From: Cardiocondyla obscurior
Taxonomy: Eukaryota > Arthropoda > Insecta > Hymenoptera > Formicidae
NCBI RefSeq assembly: GCF_019399895.1
Contig: NC_091876.1
Span: 2,890,381 to 2,954,380 of the forward strand
Direction: 5' to 3'
DNA length: 64,000 nucleotides
Of this stretch, positions 39,001 to 50,023 are shown piece by piece; the first letter of the stretch is position 1, and each line of letters starts with the position of its first letter. The notes beneath the pieces were generated by a model. The model was given only the letters and a program-made list of their open reading frames with translations. It did not search any database and was not told where the DNA came from. Both the position numbers and the translations under genes were made by a program.

Positions 39001-39963
39001 GCGTTACGAAAAATACGAGCGGTGTGGGACACGTTGCGGGTGGGGACGTTTTTCCACGTTGGTAGAAACGACTCTATAGATCACTTTCGCTGCGAAAGTT
39101 TCGCAGGTTTAGTTCCCTCTCTTACCGCTCGCGCTCGACGCGATCGTCATATGACGTGAGATCGGTGAGATGACGTCGGCCTCCGCGACACTTGGCGACA
39201 CACACGAATTTGCGCACATGGCTACGAATTGATAACGAAGCGAGGGGCCGTACGGGCGGGGAAGGGAAGATGCGACACGGTGGAGGAACTGGTCTCCGTC
39301 GATAGTACAAGTTGACTCGGCTTTTCTCGCGGCCTCGCGCTCGTTGCCGGTGGCTCGAGGTAACGGACACTCGTGTATTTATGACTACGTCGCAGCGTCG
39401 TACCCGCGCACGCCGTGTCGCACGCACCTCCACGTTCGATCGCGTAGACTACGTCCCGTGAGGAATTCGCTCGGCCGGAGCGCCGCGGCTGCTCGCCGTC
39501 CACGCGCCCCGCGATGCCGCGACGCGAGACGTCGTAGCGACGCACGTCGCGCGTTGCCACTGTCCACGGACTTGCCACTTCACCGTGATGTAAGTAACTT
39601 GACCCGACACGGCGTGCTTTCCTTCCGCAGAAGTGATTTCTCTCCGGTTCTCCGTGATTCAGATTTTCTTTGGCAGTCCACACTTTCATCCGCGCACCTT
39701 AACGTTATCGCTGATAAATGAGATTGTGAATGTTTATCTTGGCATTAAACCGAGAGTTTTGTATTAGACAAATAAAATTAAATTGTTGCACATTAAGAGA
39801 ACGTCGCCTCGTACGCCTGGTTGGTATCGCTACGATTATTCTACTTTTCTTTTTCAGGCATGCGATTGGAAATTTTTCCTGTGCGCAAAGGCTGAGGTGT
39901 CAGTGGTCACCCTTATGTCTTGTAAAGACTGCAGTAGTCTTGCAGTAACCAGCAGTTTTAACA
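36070..39963. promoter_or_regulatory. Divergent region between the ZnT and ZDHHC genes
   Basis: Between the start codons of two divergent genes. The ZnT coding exon follows an acceptor (TTTTACAG before AAAAGATCATG), so its leader exon and promoter lie to the right. The 38.95-39.7 kb part is CpG-rich and probably the ZDHHC promoter and untranslated first exon. Open frames there (up to 155 codons, both strands) are Arg/Ser-rich and chance-like. A possible serine-protease relic is listed apart. The remainder is AT-rich with no gene seen. Confidence 0.5.
38140..38268 (+). pseudogene. Possible relic of a trypsin-like serine protease exon
   Basis: A short frame reads MSWRRDGLTFILDHTWIIS then AAHCDCYK and a stop. 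WIISAAHC is the classic active-site His block of S1 proteases (usual form WILTAAHC), with a plausible HxSWRRDG strand before it. The CGGS block that should sit between is lost, and no Asp or Ser active-site exon lies nearby. It is therefore either a decayed fragment or a chance likeness. Confidence 0.35.
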
Positions 39964-41465
39964 ATGGATTATGACTACATGCCCTTTCACAGGGAGAAAG
40001 ACTTTCATAATAGATGTTGCAATGGAAAGCTCTGGTGTATCAAGGCAAAGTGTTATAAATATACGATTTTTTATTTCTGTTTATGCATGATCTTGATTAA
40101 CTCAATCAACAAATTACTTGTCAAGCTTAATCTTTTATTTTTAGAATGCATGAAGAGAAAGATTAGATTAGAAGCAAACTATATAGTTAGAAGTACAGCT
40201 TTAAGATTTTGTTAAAGATTAAATTAATTGTTGATTAAGTAAATCGATATTTGGTAAGGTTAAATTGTTTTTATACTAAACTTAAATATATTTACAGGAT
40301 ATATGTGGTATCATATGCGCAGTATTAACATGGCTACTGATAATCTATGCAGAATTTGTAGTGATGGCAGTGATTCTTATTCCTACGATAAATACGTTTT
40401 ATTCCAGCGTAAATATGGTCCTCTTTCAATTTCTAGCATTTCAGGCCTTTGCCTCACATCTGAGAACAATGTTTACAGATCCGGTAATTGAGATTGCACT
40501 AAATAATTATTTATTATTAGAGATTAAACGCGCGTAGCATAAAATAGATAAAATACCTTTTTAAAAATTCATATTTTGTATTATACAGGGTGCAGTACCG
40601 AAAGGTAATGCAACAAAAGAGATGATACAGCAAATGGGATTTAGAGATGGACAAGTTATTTTTAAATGTCCGAAATGTTGTTCTATTAAGCCTGACAGAG
40701 CTCATCACTGCTCTGTCTGCCAAAGGTGATGTAACAGAATAATGCTTGCATTTTTAACATAGAACAATACGCTGATTACGTTTTTGTTCGATTGCAGATG
40801 TATCAGAAAAATGGATCATCATTGTCCATGGGTCAACAATTGCGTAGGGGAAAATAATCAAAAATACTTTGTACTTTTTACTGTAAGTATTTCATAAAGC
40901 ATGTTTATGATTTAGATCTTTAAAAAAAAAACAAAGATTAAATTCATGATGCTTGATATTTAATACAATTATATTGAAATACGTTATGCAGTAACATGGG
41001 TTTTCTTGTATTTTAGTTTTATATAGCGGGCATATCAGTGCAATCTTTAGTTCTGTGTATACAACAATTTATTACGTGTATCAGGCAAGAATGGAGAGAA
41101 TGCTCTACATTTAACCCACCTGCGACGGTGGTATTACTGTTATTTCTAGCATTCGAGGCACTCTTATTTGCCGTTTTTACTGCTGTGATGTTAGGTACAC
41201 AATTACAAGCTATTTGGAATGATGAAACTGTACGTATATTATATTATTATTATCTGTGCGTATTAAAAAATTGCCATTGTATTTATTGAAATATGCGTCA
41301 CAGGGTATAGAACAACTAAAAAAGGAGGAAGCCAGATGGGTACGAAATAGTAGATGGAAATCGATTCAAGCGGTTTTTGGAAGATTTTCAATAGCTTGGT
41401 TTTCGCCCTTTACCTCGCCTCCTAACGCAAAGACAAAATTAGATTCTTATCTATACTCCGTTTGA
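39964..41465 (+). CDS. Zdhhc3: ZDHHC3/7-type (GODZ-like) protein palmitoyltransferase, complete
   Basis: Golgi-type S-acyltransferase that attaches palmitate to protein cysteines. Exons: 39964-40044, 40298-40483, 40589-40725, 40798-40882, 41017-41229, 41304-41465, total 287 codons plus stop. Intron 1 uses a GC donor (AAG then GCAAAG) with a normal TTTACAG acceptor; joining gives LWCIKDICGIICAVLTW, which matches the family's first membrane segment. Other marks: TDPGAVPKGNATKEMI, the Cys-rich domain CPKCCSIKPDRAHHCSVC, DHHC at residues 141-144 followed by PWVNNCVGENNQKYF, the TTxE-like block NDETGIEQLKKEE, and SPFTSPP near the end. Four membrane segments are visible. Without the GC-AG intron the first exon would run into a stop, so the model is firm. 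Confidence 0.95.
40045..40297 (+). other. GC-AG intron of the ZDHHC gene
   Basis: The donor dinucleotide is GC, not GT (AAG then GCAAAG), and the acceptor is TTTACAG. Reading frame and protein family both require this junction. The strong AAG exon end is typical of GC-AG introns. Confidence 0.85.
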
Positions 41466-41727
41466 ATATTTTGATATCTATAACCATGACTTATAGAGGA
41501 ATAATTAAGGTACATAAATAATATAAATAATGTTCGATTAGAAAGCAGGCTTATTCTCAGAACTGAGGATATATCTCTTTAAGGTGAAGAGATAAAATAC
41601 AAGAGAATCGTAGCATAATATGTAGAATTATTTTATGTATAACGAAATTTAATTAACAATATTAAGAATCTGGTACAATTCCGAGGAATCAAATTTTATA
41701 TCCGTTTTCAATTTTTTATTATAGAAA

Positions 41728-41733
41728 AATAAA
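41728..41733 (+). terminator. Candidate poly(A) signal of the ZDHHC gene
   Basis: AATAAA about 260 nt past the stop codon. Confidence 0.45.
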
Positions 41734-43529
41734 TATCTTTTGTGATAGTATTGAAGTAAAAGTATTGAAGAGGTTAATGATTTGCAATATTTGATATAAT
41801 TTATTATAATTGAGTACGTCTTTTATAAAGATTTTATTTATTACTATTGCATCGATTTATTTCATAAATGTAATATCAGGAAAATTTTTATACATGCACA
41901 GAATGTAACAAAAAGATATGGGAAAATCTTAGGGAAGCATTTTTCATATAATATAAGAAATAAAAAAATATTCTATGAATAGCTTTACATGCAATATCTA
42001 CAAAATAACTATAAGAAAGCGTATCCTGATATTCATATAACATATTTTTATCTGGATCTTTTTGTTATACTCTGTACAGCTAAAACAATTGCAATTATGA
42101 GATAAGATGGTAAAAGATAAGTGAGAACGAATATAGAATATATATAATATATATAATTTATATTATTTATATACTACAATATTATATGTAATATATATTA
42201 CATTTATACGTATAATAAGTACATGTACGTAAATGTACATCTTTTTTTTTTTTTTTTTTTAATATTTGTAATTTTATACTGCTATCCAAATATTGTACGA
42301 ATTTTTTGCTACAACGGCGTTAGGAAAGTACTTACAAAACGAATCGTAATCAGGGCTACGAATTTAATTTTTTTCTGCATCTTTACAATGGTACAATATG
42401 TATTAGGATACTGCATAATTTTAAATTCAACGTAACAAGTACTTGAAAGGAATGAAAAAAATGTAATTGTACGTTACAATAATGAAAATGGTTAATTGAT
42501 AAATTTCATTTTCGACTCTTTGAGACTGCATTATATTTTATATTCGTATAGATATACGAAAATTCAACTATGCCATGTAAGAAAAATTTAGAGTTTTATG
42601 TTGCCAGGTATCGTTTTCCAATTACATCGAACTACAAACTTATCCGTAAGAAAACAATAAAAGATAAATCTTCAGGAATGAATCGAGGAAGAAGAGAAAT
42701 TGATTATATTTTTTACGTTTTTACGTTTAAGATAATGAACAATATGCGATATATGAAAAGTGACAAAAAAAAATAAAAAAAAAAATAATAAAAAAATTCT
42801 ACATTTTCAACTTTTTAATTCCCACAGCGAGACGTTTTGTACCGTACGCGAAACGCAAAACGAATTTGTCTGGGCACGGTATATCGCGGATTAAAAGTAA
42901 GAATTTCATCTTTTTTAAATTCGAGTTTTTTCCATAATTAATTCGCGCGCCTCGCTCCCCGCGGCTACGTGGGTTTCATTTGAACTCACGAGAGCTGTAA
43001 GCCAGCTATGATTCCCTTGTTAGTCGTGCACTCGCAAACAAGATTTCCCTGCTTGACTTGGAAACGAGCGATCAGTCGCGCGGCGATACTACTGACCGCT
43101 ATTAGGAAAAGGATCGCCGATAATTAGCATTTTAATTTGTAGCAGTGATTTCTCCCATATCGCTTTCTATCCTCGCTCTCCACACGAAAGGTATGTACAA
43201 ATATATTTTATATCATAAATATAAGATATTAAATCTCCTAGCCGACAACGTGTGCGTAATGCGATATGCAAGATGCATAAAGCGCACGTCCGGAGGCACA
43301 GCTCTATAAATTTATCTGTCCGGGTGACATTATTTTCGCTAAAGTAAAAGTAAAAGCTCGCGCTAATAATGGTGATTTCATTAATCATTCGTGTTAATTT
43401 TCTAAGATTGCTGCGGCGCTCTCGAATTGGTTTATTACTTCGACTCTTGATCGCAAAACTTATTACCGTACCGTGTTAATTAACGTGTACGTTATCGACA
43501 TAAATATTATAATCATACTTTTTTTTTTA

Positions 43530-43670
43530 AACTAGAAGAAACCATGCGCGCACTACGCGGTTTTCAAAAACCCGAATTATAAACTACGAAAAGAAAATCA
43601 TGCGACTTACCAATCTGCATGAGCTACAGCGGAGTTTTAGAGTTCTGCTGGTGACTGTAACATAAAATAA
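43530..43670 (-). repeat. Dispersed repeat copy with splice-like borders
   Basis: Similar to two segments at 57.84-57.98 and 58.2-58.33 kb. Shared blocks include ACCATGCGC.CACTACGCG, ATGCGACTTACCAAT and GTGACTGTAACATAAAA. Read on the minus strand, one part has an acceptor-like TTTATGTTACAG and a donor-like GGTAAGTCGCAT about 50 nt apart, as in the other copies. Confidence 0.7.
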
Positions 43671-46600
43671 AACATTAATGTAGACATGTTAGTATTTAAA
43701 TTAATGTAAAGGTAAATATATTTTTTTTATTTTTATAAAGATTTTATCAAAAATAATTAATTCTCTGTAATCTTTTTCTTTTTCCCCAAGAGAGAACGGA
43801 CCGATGATATATCTCCTTGTTTACCAAAGATGCAGATCGCATTCAATTATCTCGTAGCCGGCGCGAGCTCGGCCACAAAGAGGCACTGTAGAAGCAAAGT
43901 GTGTCGAAAAAGCGGCGATATCGAGCGGAAAAGAAGCGGTGATTTATTTCGATTCGACGGAGATACGCTCGTCCATCACGGGTCCGCGTTCGAAGCGCGC
44001 GCCGCGTCGCGATTGGCCGGTCACGCGATAGCGGCGCGAAGAAATGAATGCGCGGTGCCGCGGCCGGCGGTCAAGTCCGTTTTCCACTTTCATCGGCTTC
44101 CGTTTTTACGAACGGGAGGGATAGGGATACGCGATAGGAGCGGTTTCCATTTCGATGGAGCGCGGGGCGGGCAGGCAAGGCCGAGAGCGAGGCGGCGGTC
44201 GATCGAAATCCCGCTTCTGTCACGAGTCCGCCGTTCGCCGTTCGTCGCTCGCTGGCTTTCACTTTTCCGCGGCCGATACCCACGGTGAGTCTTTTTCGAC
44301 GCTTCTCCACGCGTGCGACGTCTCAATTTCGCTCACCCGAACCCCAACCTCGACCTGCCCGCGGAACCACGAATGCGTTTACGTTAACTTCGTTATTTCA
44401 CGCGCGATACGTTTCCATCCGCGCGCGTACTCCGCAAATCGATTTTTATTCCACACACACGAGCATATGCGTTTTATATTTGATACGCATGTTGACGGTA
44501 GTTGCGTACTTTAAGTTAGAATGTAAAATTGTAATCATTTTACGAGAAATTTAGACAAGAAAGGTGTAAATTTGTAATAAATGTGCGTGCGTAAGCTTTT
44601 GTACGCGTGCGGGTATGCGTGCGCGGGTGTGTGGTATATGCGCGCATGTATGCATGTCCAGTCTACATTGTTATTCATTTATCACCTAGCTGAGCGTTTC
44701 TCCGTACTTTTTCTACTAAATTTTCACCGTGCGATGCGGGCAACAATCGTGCATGTTACTTTTATTTAGATACGCAACCATTTCCCGCATAAATCCAACT
44801 TGCCCGCAAAAAGTCGCTCGAAACAATAGCTTATCCGCGACCTTTTAAATTCATTTATTACATAACTCGTTATTTCACACTTTTTCTCTTCTCGAATGTC
44901 AAACAACGAAGAATAGTAATTTTACGTTAATTAACACAAGCATAAATTAATCGTTTAAAAATTAAACGACTAGTTAAGTGATATTCAAACGCACGTAAAA
45001 AGGAAAAAATAATTTTCTTTTCCCACCCTTTTTTAAATATCCTTCATTACAGATAAGAAAGAAAAAAAAAACTATTTAGTTGTTAAACGTAGAGATTTGA
45101 CTAGAGAAAATAGCGAGCCGCTCCAAATAATCGGCGAAACTGGCCTTTCCACTAACAATCTGTGAAAGGCGTTCTTTTTCATTTATCGGACTGGCATGTG
45201 GTTTCTACCACGAATGTGGACTTGTTTCGGAGTTTGCGGAAATAAAAGGACGACTTAACGAACGTGCGGCGTCACTTGCGTGTATCAGAAAATCCCAATT
45301 GGCGATGAATCCGGCCGGTCGCGCGCTTCGTTTCGTCACGCCTTGCTAAAGCACTTTCGCTTTCGCGCTCCGCGGATCATCTCGTGATTCCTAATTGGAC
45401 ACTATGTAATCGCCGTTTTACGGCTATTTGCTTTATCCCGATGGCTTATCTCGCCGAGTGAAGAGCCGATGTGATTAACGAGGTATTTATAAATATTAAA
45501 TTCCCGCTCGGCGCGCGAGATCGAGATCCGACCGCTCGCTTCGTAGAATATTTTCATTTCGCGTATATACGGAGGAAAGCATTAGAGAAGGAACGATCCT
45601 TTTTTTTTTTCTCTCTCCCGCGAACCGCCTCTGCCGTCTCGGTATCGTTAACGGTAATTAAAGTAATATAATTAAACGTCCGATTGGGATATGTAATTAA
45701 AATGAGCGATTAAAAGGTTGTGTAAGCGCGGATTACACGTGGTTCACGTTTTATTTCGATCGTGAAGTATACAATGTGTGCGACGATTGACGTAATCGTT
45801 CCTGTAGCTCACCCGGGAACAGCTCGCCGCGAAGAGAGATTAAAATTCGAGAAGGGGGATTTAATATTTTCACGGATGTTCCTCAAACTCATTTTTCGTA
45901 TTTTTTTTTTTTAATTTTTTTATTCGCGTGTCGAAAACGATTAGCTAGAACAAACAATCTGCAGGCTGCAACGAAAGGCGTTACATTTCGTTAACGGCCT
46001 GTTTCGCAATAGGTGAACGGTCAAGGTACGTGCACATACGTAACAGGGAATAGAGAGCGGCCGTAAAAATGCGATTTTAGAGCGGGCGTACCGCCGAGAT
46101 CCGCGTTAAAAATGTTGCCCATCGCGATATCCTCAGATCATTTTAGAAACACCGGAAGCTCTCTCAAACGATCTCTGAGAATAGATCTAACTCGGAATCG
46201 ATCTTTCTTTTGCGAGGAACGTCGAAGGAAAATCAATTTTTTCTAAAAGATTTAACTTCAAGAATTCCTTCTTAAAAAAAAAAAATACCCCAGCAAAAAG
46301 CAATGATTTTGATGATCTTCTAATTATCTTATACAAACATTATAATTTATACGCGTGTAGCTACATTTATAAACATTAGTAAGTAAATTGTGAAAGCTGA
46401 GTAAGTTGAACTTTCTTATACATATAAAAAAAAAATTTTCCTATCATTATTTCCGGTAATCCTTTTTCAATGTAATTAATTTATCTCTCTCTCTCTCTCT
46501 CTCTCTCTTTTTATGCTTTTATTATATTTATTATTTTAATTAGATATTGTCTCGATTATTTCAAGTTTTACTTTTCTAGAGCCTGTGTGTGGTGTCATTA

Positions 46601-46772
46601 TTATATGCACGCTCATTTTTTTATCCCGCAGAATGTAACACTGCCACATTACACACAGGATGCGTTTTAGTCTAGATTTATCTCATGCGAATCGAGGTAA
46701 TACCGTTCCGCGCGCGATATATAAATTATATCACTCGCATTCGTGGTCATTAGCGCCAAAGGCAGGCGCGCG

Positions 46773-46779
46773 TATATAA
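46773..46779 (+). promoter_or_regulatory. TATA box of the 99-aa secreted protein gene
   Basis: TATATAA about 255 nt before the start codon at 47035, with GA repeats in the leader. Placement agrees with a start of transcription near 46805. Confidence 0.5.
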
Positions 46780-47034
46780 CAAACTTCTAAACAAACACAA
46801 TTTTTTTTGTCTATAACTAATAAATTGCAATTATAAACGCATTTGCCACGTGGCATCGCGTGCAATTAATTCGGGAAAGAGAGAGAGAGACCGGATTTAT
46901 CGCTTTCTCTCTTTCATCGAACAAAGAGAGAGTTATGTCGATGGGATTTGTCGACAGTTAAACGTTATTTGTCATTTTAGCATCGTGATCGCAACGAGAG
47001 AGAAAAAAAAAAAATCAGGAAAATAGAACGGAAA

Positions 47035-47649
47035 ATGCTAATAGTATGGAACGATCGAAACATTTTATTGGTACGTATGACTGTTTGCTATTAACTATGA
47101 AAATTATCACCTGACACTCGTTACGCTCGTCCCGCGGCGTTCGCAAAAAGATTCATTGTGCGCAAATCGCTAAACGGTAGTCAGAAAAAGTCAACGTTCG
47201 AATCGTAACACAGTCAATTATCCTGTCGCGCCGCGTATCTGTTTCAAGAAATTTTACAGCCGCTTTAATTGAGTGCTGTTCCGATCGGAATACTTTTATT
47301 TAACGTTCGATTCAAGTTATCGACGATTAATTTAGCGCGCTTTTAATGAACGGCTCGCCGATGGATAAAAACAGTGTTATTCCAGGTCTATTGCTTTCTC
47401 ATCGCGTTTGCTACCCTCGCGCCGGCATACGATCCAAATGACAAGTCGCTAAAGGACATTCTGCTGCCGGAGGGCCAGTTCGAGGCGTTCTACCTGAAAG
47501 GTACGCAAGAAGAGGAGCAGAACGCCGTGAGACCGCCACATCTTCACGGATCTTTCCATCAGTATCGGAATCCCGCACTGGTGGACGCGCCTAACAGCGC
47601 GGCATATGGATTTCGATTCGACGGAAAACGCCGCTTCAACTTCAACTAA
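47035..47649 (+). CDS. Small secreted protein, 99 aa, with a GKR processing signal
   Basis: I do not recognise a family. Two coding exons: 47035-47070 and 47386-47649 (phase 0). The donor TTG then GTACGT and the acceptor ATTCCAG are good. The N-terminus MLIVWNDRNILLVYCFLIAF plus ATLAPA looks like a signal peptide, cut near APA/YD. The mature part is about 75 aa, with an acidic block, a HLHGSFHQYRNP segment and the end AAYGFRFDGKRRFNFN. Gly-Lys-Arg followed by Arg is the usual cleavage and amidation signal of insect neuropeptide precursors, so an FRFD-amide peptide is possible, although a cuticle or venom-type peptide cannot be excluded. A GTG-started frame from 47374 is intron read-through. 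A poly(A) signal lies at 48001. Confidence 0.6.
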
Positions 47650-50023
47650 ATTATCGTGAATGATCTTAAAAGAAAGAGAGAGAGAGAAAAAAAAAATATG
47701 AAAGAGCACTCAACATGACAGAAACACCGACGCTTTCATCCGGAATTGCGGTTATCGTAGAAATGTGAAGATCAGGAATACGTAGATGCCTGGCAGTTAG
47801 CGGTTAGAACGATTTGCATCATTTTGTTTAGCCAAGCGTATAAATTGAAAGTGTTCGTCTACCAAAAAAAATATACTTTTCCATGTATCTTTCTTCTTGT
47901 AAAAACTGATGTAGCTAGTAATAATTATCTGGTTTACAATAACTTGACGAGAATTATTTATGTAGTCGACACGTTTTTTTCTATAGACTCTTTATGGAAG
48001 AATAAAGTATAAAATATAATAAATTATATTAATGTTTTTTAATTTTTTTTTTTTTATTAAACTGCACTTTTTATTAATTTAATTATAAAACTGAGTTTAA
48101 ACCGTTGAGATCAGGCGGTGCTAACAGAGTCCACGTTGAAACCAACTTAATCGCGATAATATGATTAATGGACGACTCGTCCGCTCAATTAAATTACGAG
48201 ATCTATCTCATGTTTGCGGAGATAAATAAATTAATCAAGATGTGCCTGACAAATTCCCAATCATAAATCATTTCAGATCAGATAATAATTACGAGCTACA
48301 ATTTCGTTGATTCCAAATTGATTTTAAGCAAAACAAAATATCCGAACAGTGCAACGAGCATATTTAAAGCCCAATAAAACATAATTAAAGAAAAATTTTG
48401 AATTTATTTTAATTATTTTATCCTACGCCTTCTATTTCGCTTAATATCACAGATAAGAGAAATATCGAACGTAGTTTATTTTTAATAAAGTTTAAAGCAA
48501 CATGCGATATATATATATAAAAAATAACTACATATAATATTGAGAAAGTGTGTACTAAGTATATCGAGAAGTGATCTTATCAGAGAAGGTATTATTATAA
48601 AAATATATGTAAGACATAGTTACTTGATCGTACCGAGTAAGATCGAACGAGCAAGACCATTCATACGCGCCGCTTTTGATACCAAACTGGTTTATCGTAC
48701 CCGAAGGAACTGATTTGCTACCAGATTAGATGTTATTAACCGTCTCGCACGGAATGTAGGCTCTTCTTGCATTAATCCGGCGATTTTTCAAGCCTCCCCC
48801 TGTAATCTACACCGCTACCACGCCTTTTCCGTTCGCGACCATTCCGCGGGATTGGTATAATTATTCGAAAGACCGCAGTCCAATGCGGGGAATTATATGA
48901 GATTCGCCTCCACTTTTGCGCCAATTAATTAAACGGATTTCTACCCAATTGAGCAGCAACGGCGTCGAATTATTATCAACAACGAGGACAAGAATCCGAT
49001 GCGTCTCTGAAGCGATTCCACAAACAACTTTCCATGTTTAAATGATGTGTTAGAAACCTAGCGCTTCACGCTGGAGATGAAAAATTTACAAACTCACGCA
49101 ATTAAAATGGCGTGTAAATGATTTTACTTTCATTAAGCCAACGGCCTTTGTCATGATTACTCTTGCGTTAATTTGTTAAATTAGAGGATTTTAAACGTGA
49201 TAGATCTTTATTACAAGTACACATGATACGTTTCCATATACAATCACGATCGCAGTGATATTGAATCGTCACGAATCTGATGAGAAACGAAATTTTCGTG
49301 TACGCGCGTGAATCTACGTGAGTTTTCATCTCTGAAATAATTAAAAATAATGCTAAATAAATTTCAATTTTTTTTTTTTAAGTCAGAATTTATCGACAAA
49401 TGTTTTGATTTATTAAAACTTAAAATATGAACTTATAATCGATGTAACATCGTAATTAAAAAGTTGCGAAACAATAATGCCAGAAATAAAAAAAAAAATG
49501 CTACTATGATCGACGTAGTAATTTTTTTTATTAATGCTACATTTTTTAATCACGGCAACTCCTGCCGGTGATTGAGTTCAATTTTTTTTTTTTTATTAAA
49601 TATTTTAAGACGCAGTCTTTTTACCGCGTACGTGGTCAGTCTGACGTTGAAACAGAAATCGCGAGAATGAAAGATAGATGCAAGCGCGTGAAACTTTGCC
49701 TTGGCATATTATAATAAACTCGTTTGTCTACTGATTGCTGCGATCCGATTGCAATTTAGAAACTATGCGATATCTATCTCCAGCAACAATAAGGAAATAT
49801 AGAAAACGAATCGCTCCCGTTACTCACGCGGTTCTCGTGAGCGCCATATTAGCGTATGTGTAGTGCGTTCGGGATTATACACCTAAGATGCGTTATCAAG
49901 CCTGCACGAACCCCGCTCTAATAGCTACGGGAGAAGCTTTAAAAGAGGTGGCTAACACTGCAGCCCAACAGTCGTCTTCGGAGTAGATCGGTGAGGTGAA
50001 CAAGATTACGTGCGAGCAACGAT
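47650..50023. other. Intergenic region
   Basis: 3' flank of the 99-aa gene (AATAAA at 48001-48006), then AT-rich DNA with poly(A)/poly(T) runs. No supported gene. The promoter of the next gene is at the right end. Confidence 0.55.
49938..49945 (+). promoter_or_regulatory. TATA-like box of the 937-aa secreted protein gene
   Basis: TTTAAAAG, about 30 nt before an initiator-like ACAGTC at 49968. The start codon follows at 50024, giving a leader of about 55 nt. Confidence 0.6.

Larger units (their letters stand above)
41466..47034. other. Large intergenic region
   Basis: After the ZDHHC 3' UTR (poly(A) signal near 41728) there is 5 kb with no gene that I can support. The 43.8-44.5 kb part is CpG-rich with a good donor (CCCACG then GTGAGTC at 44284) and could be an untranslated exon or promoter. 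Its 152-codon open frame at 43830 is Arg/Ser-rich and not recognisable. A copy of a dispersed repeat sits at 43.53-43.67 kb. CT and GA microsatellites lie at about 46485-46510 and 46880-46940. Confidence 0.5.

Noticed and set aside
43830..44288. 152-codon frame in CpG-rich DNA
   Set aside because: Arg/Ser/Ala-rich with strong frames on the opposite strand as well; no signal or domain.
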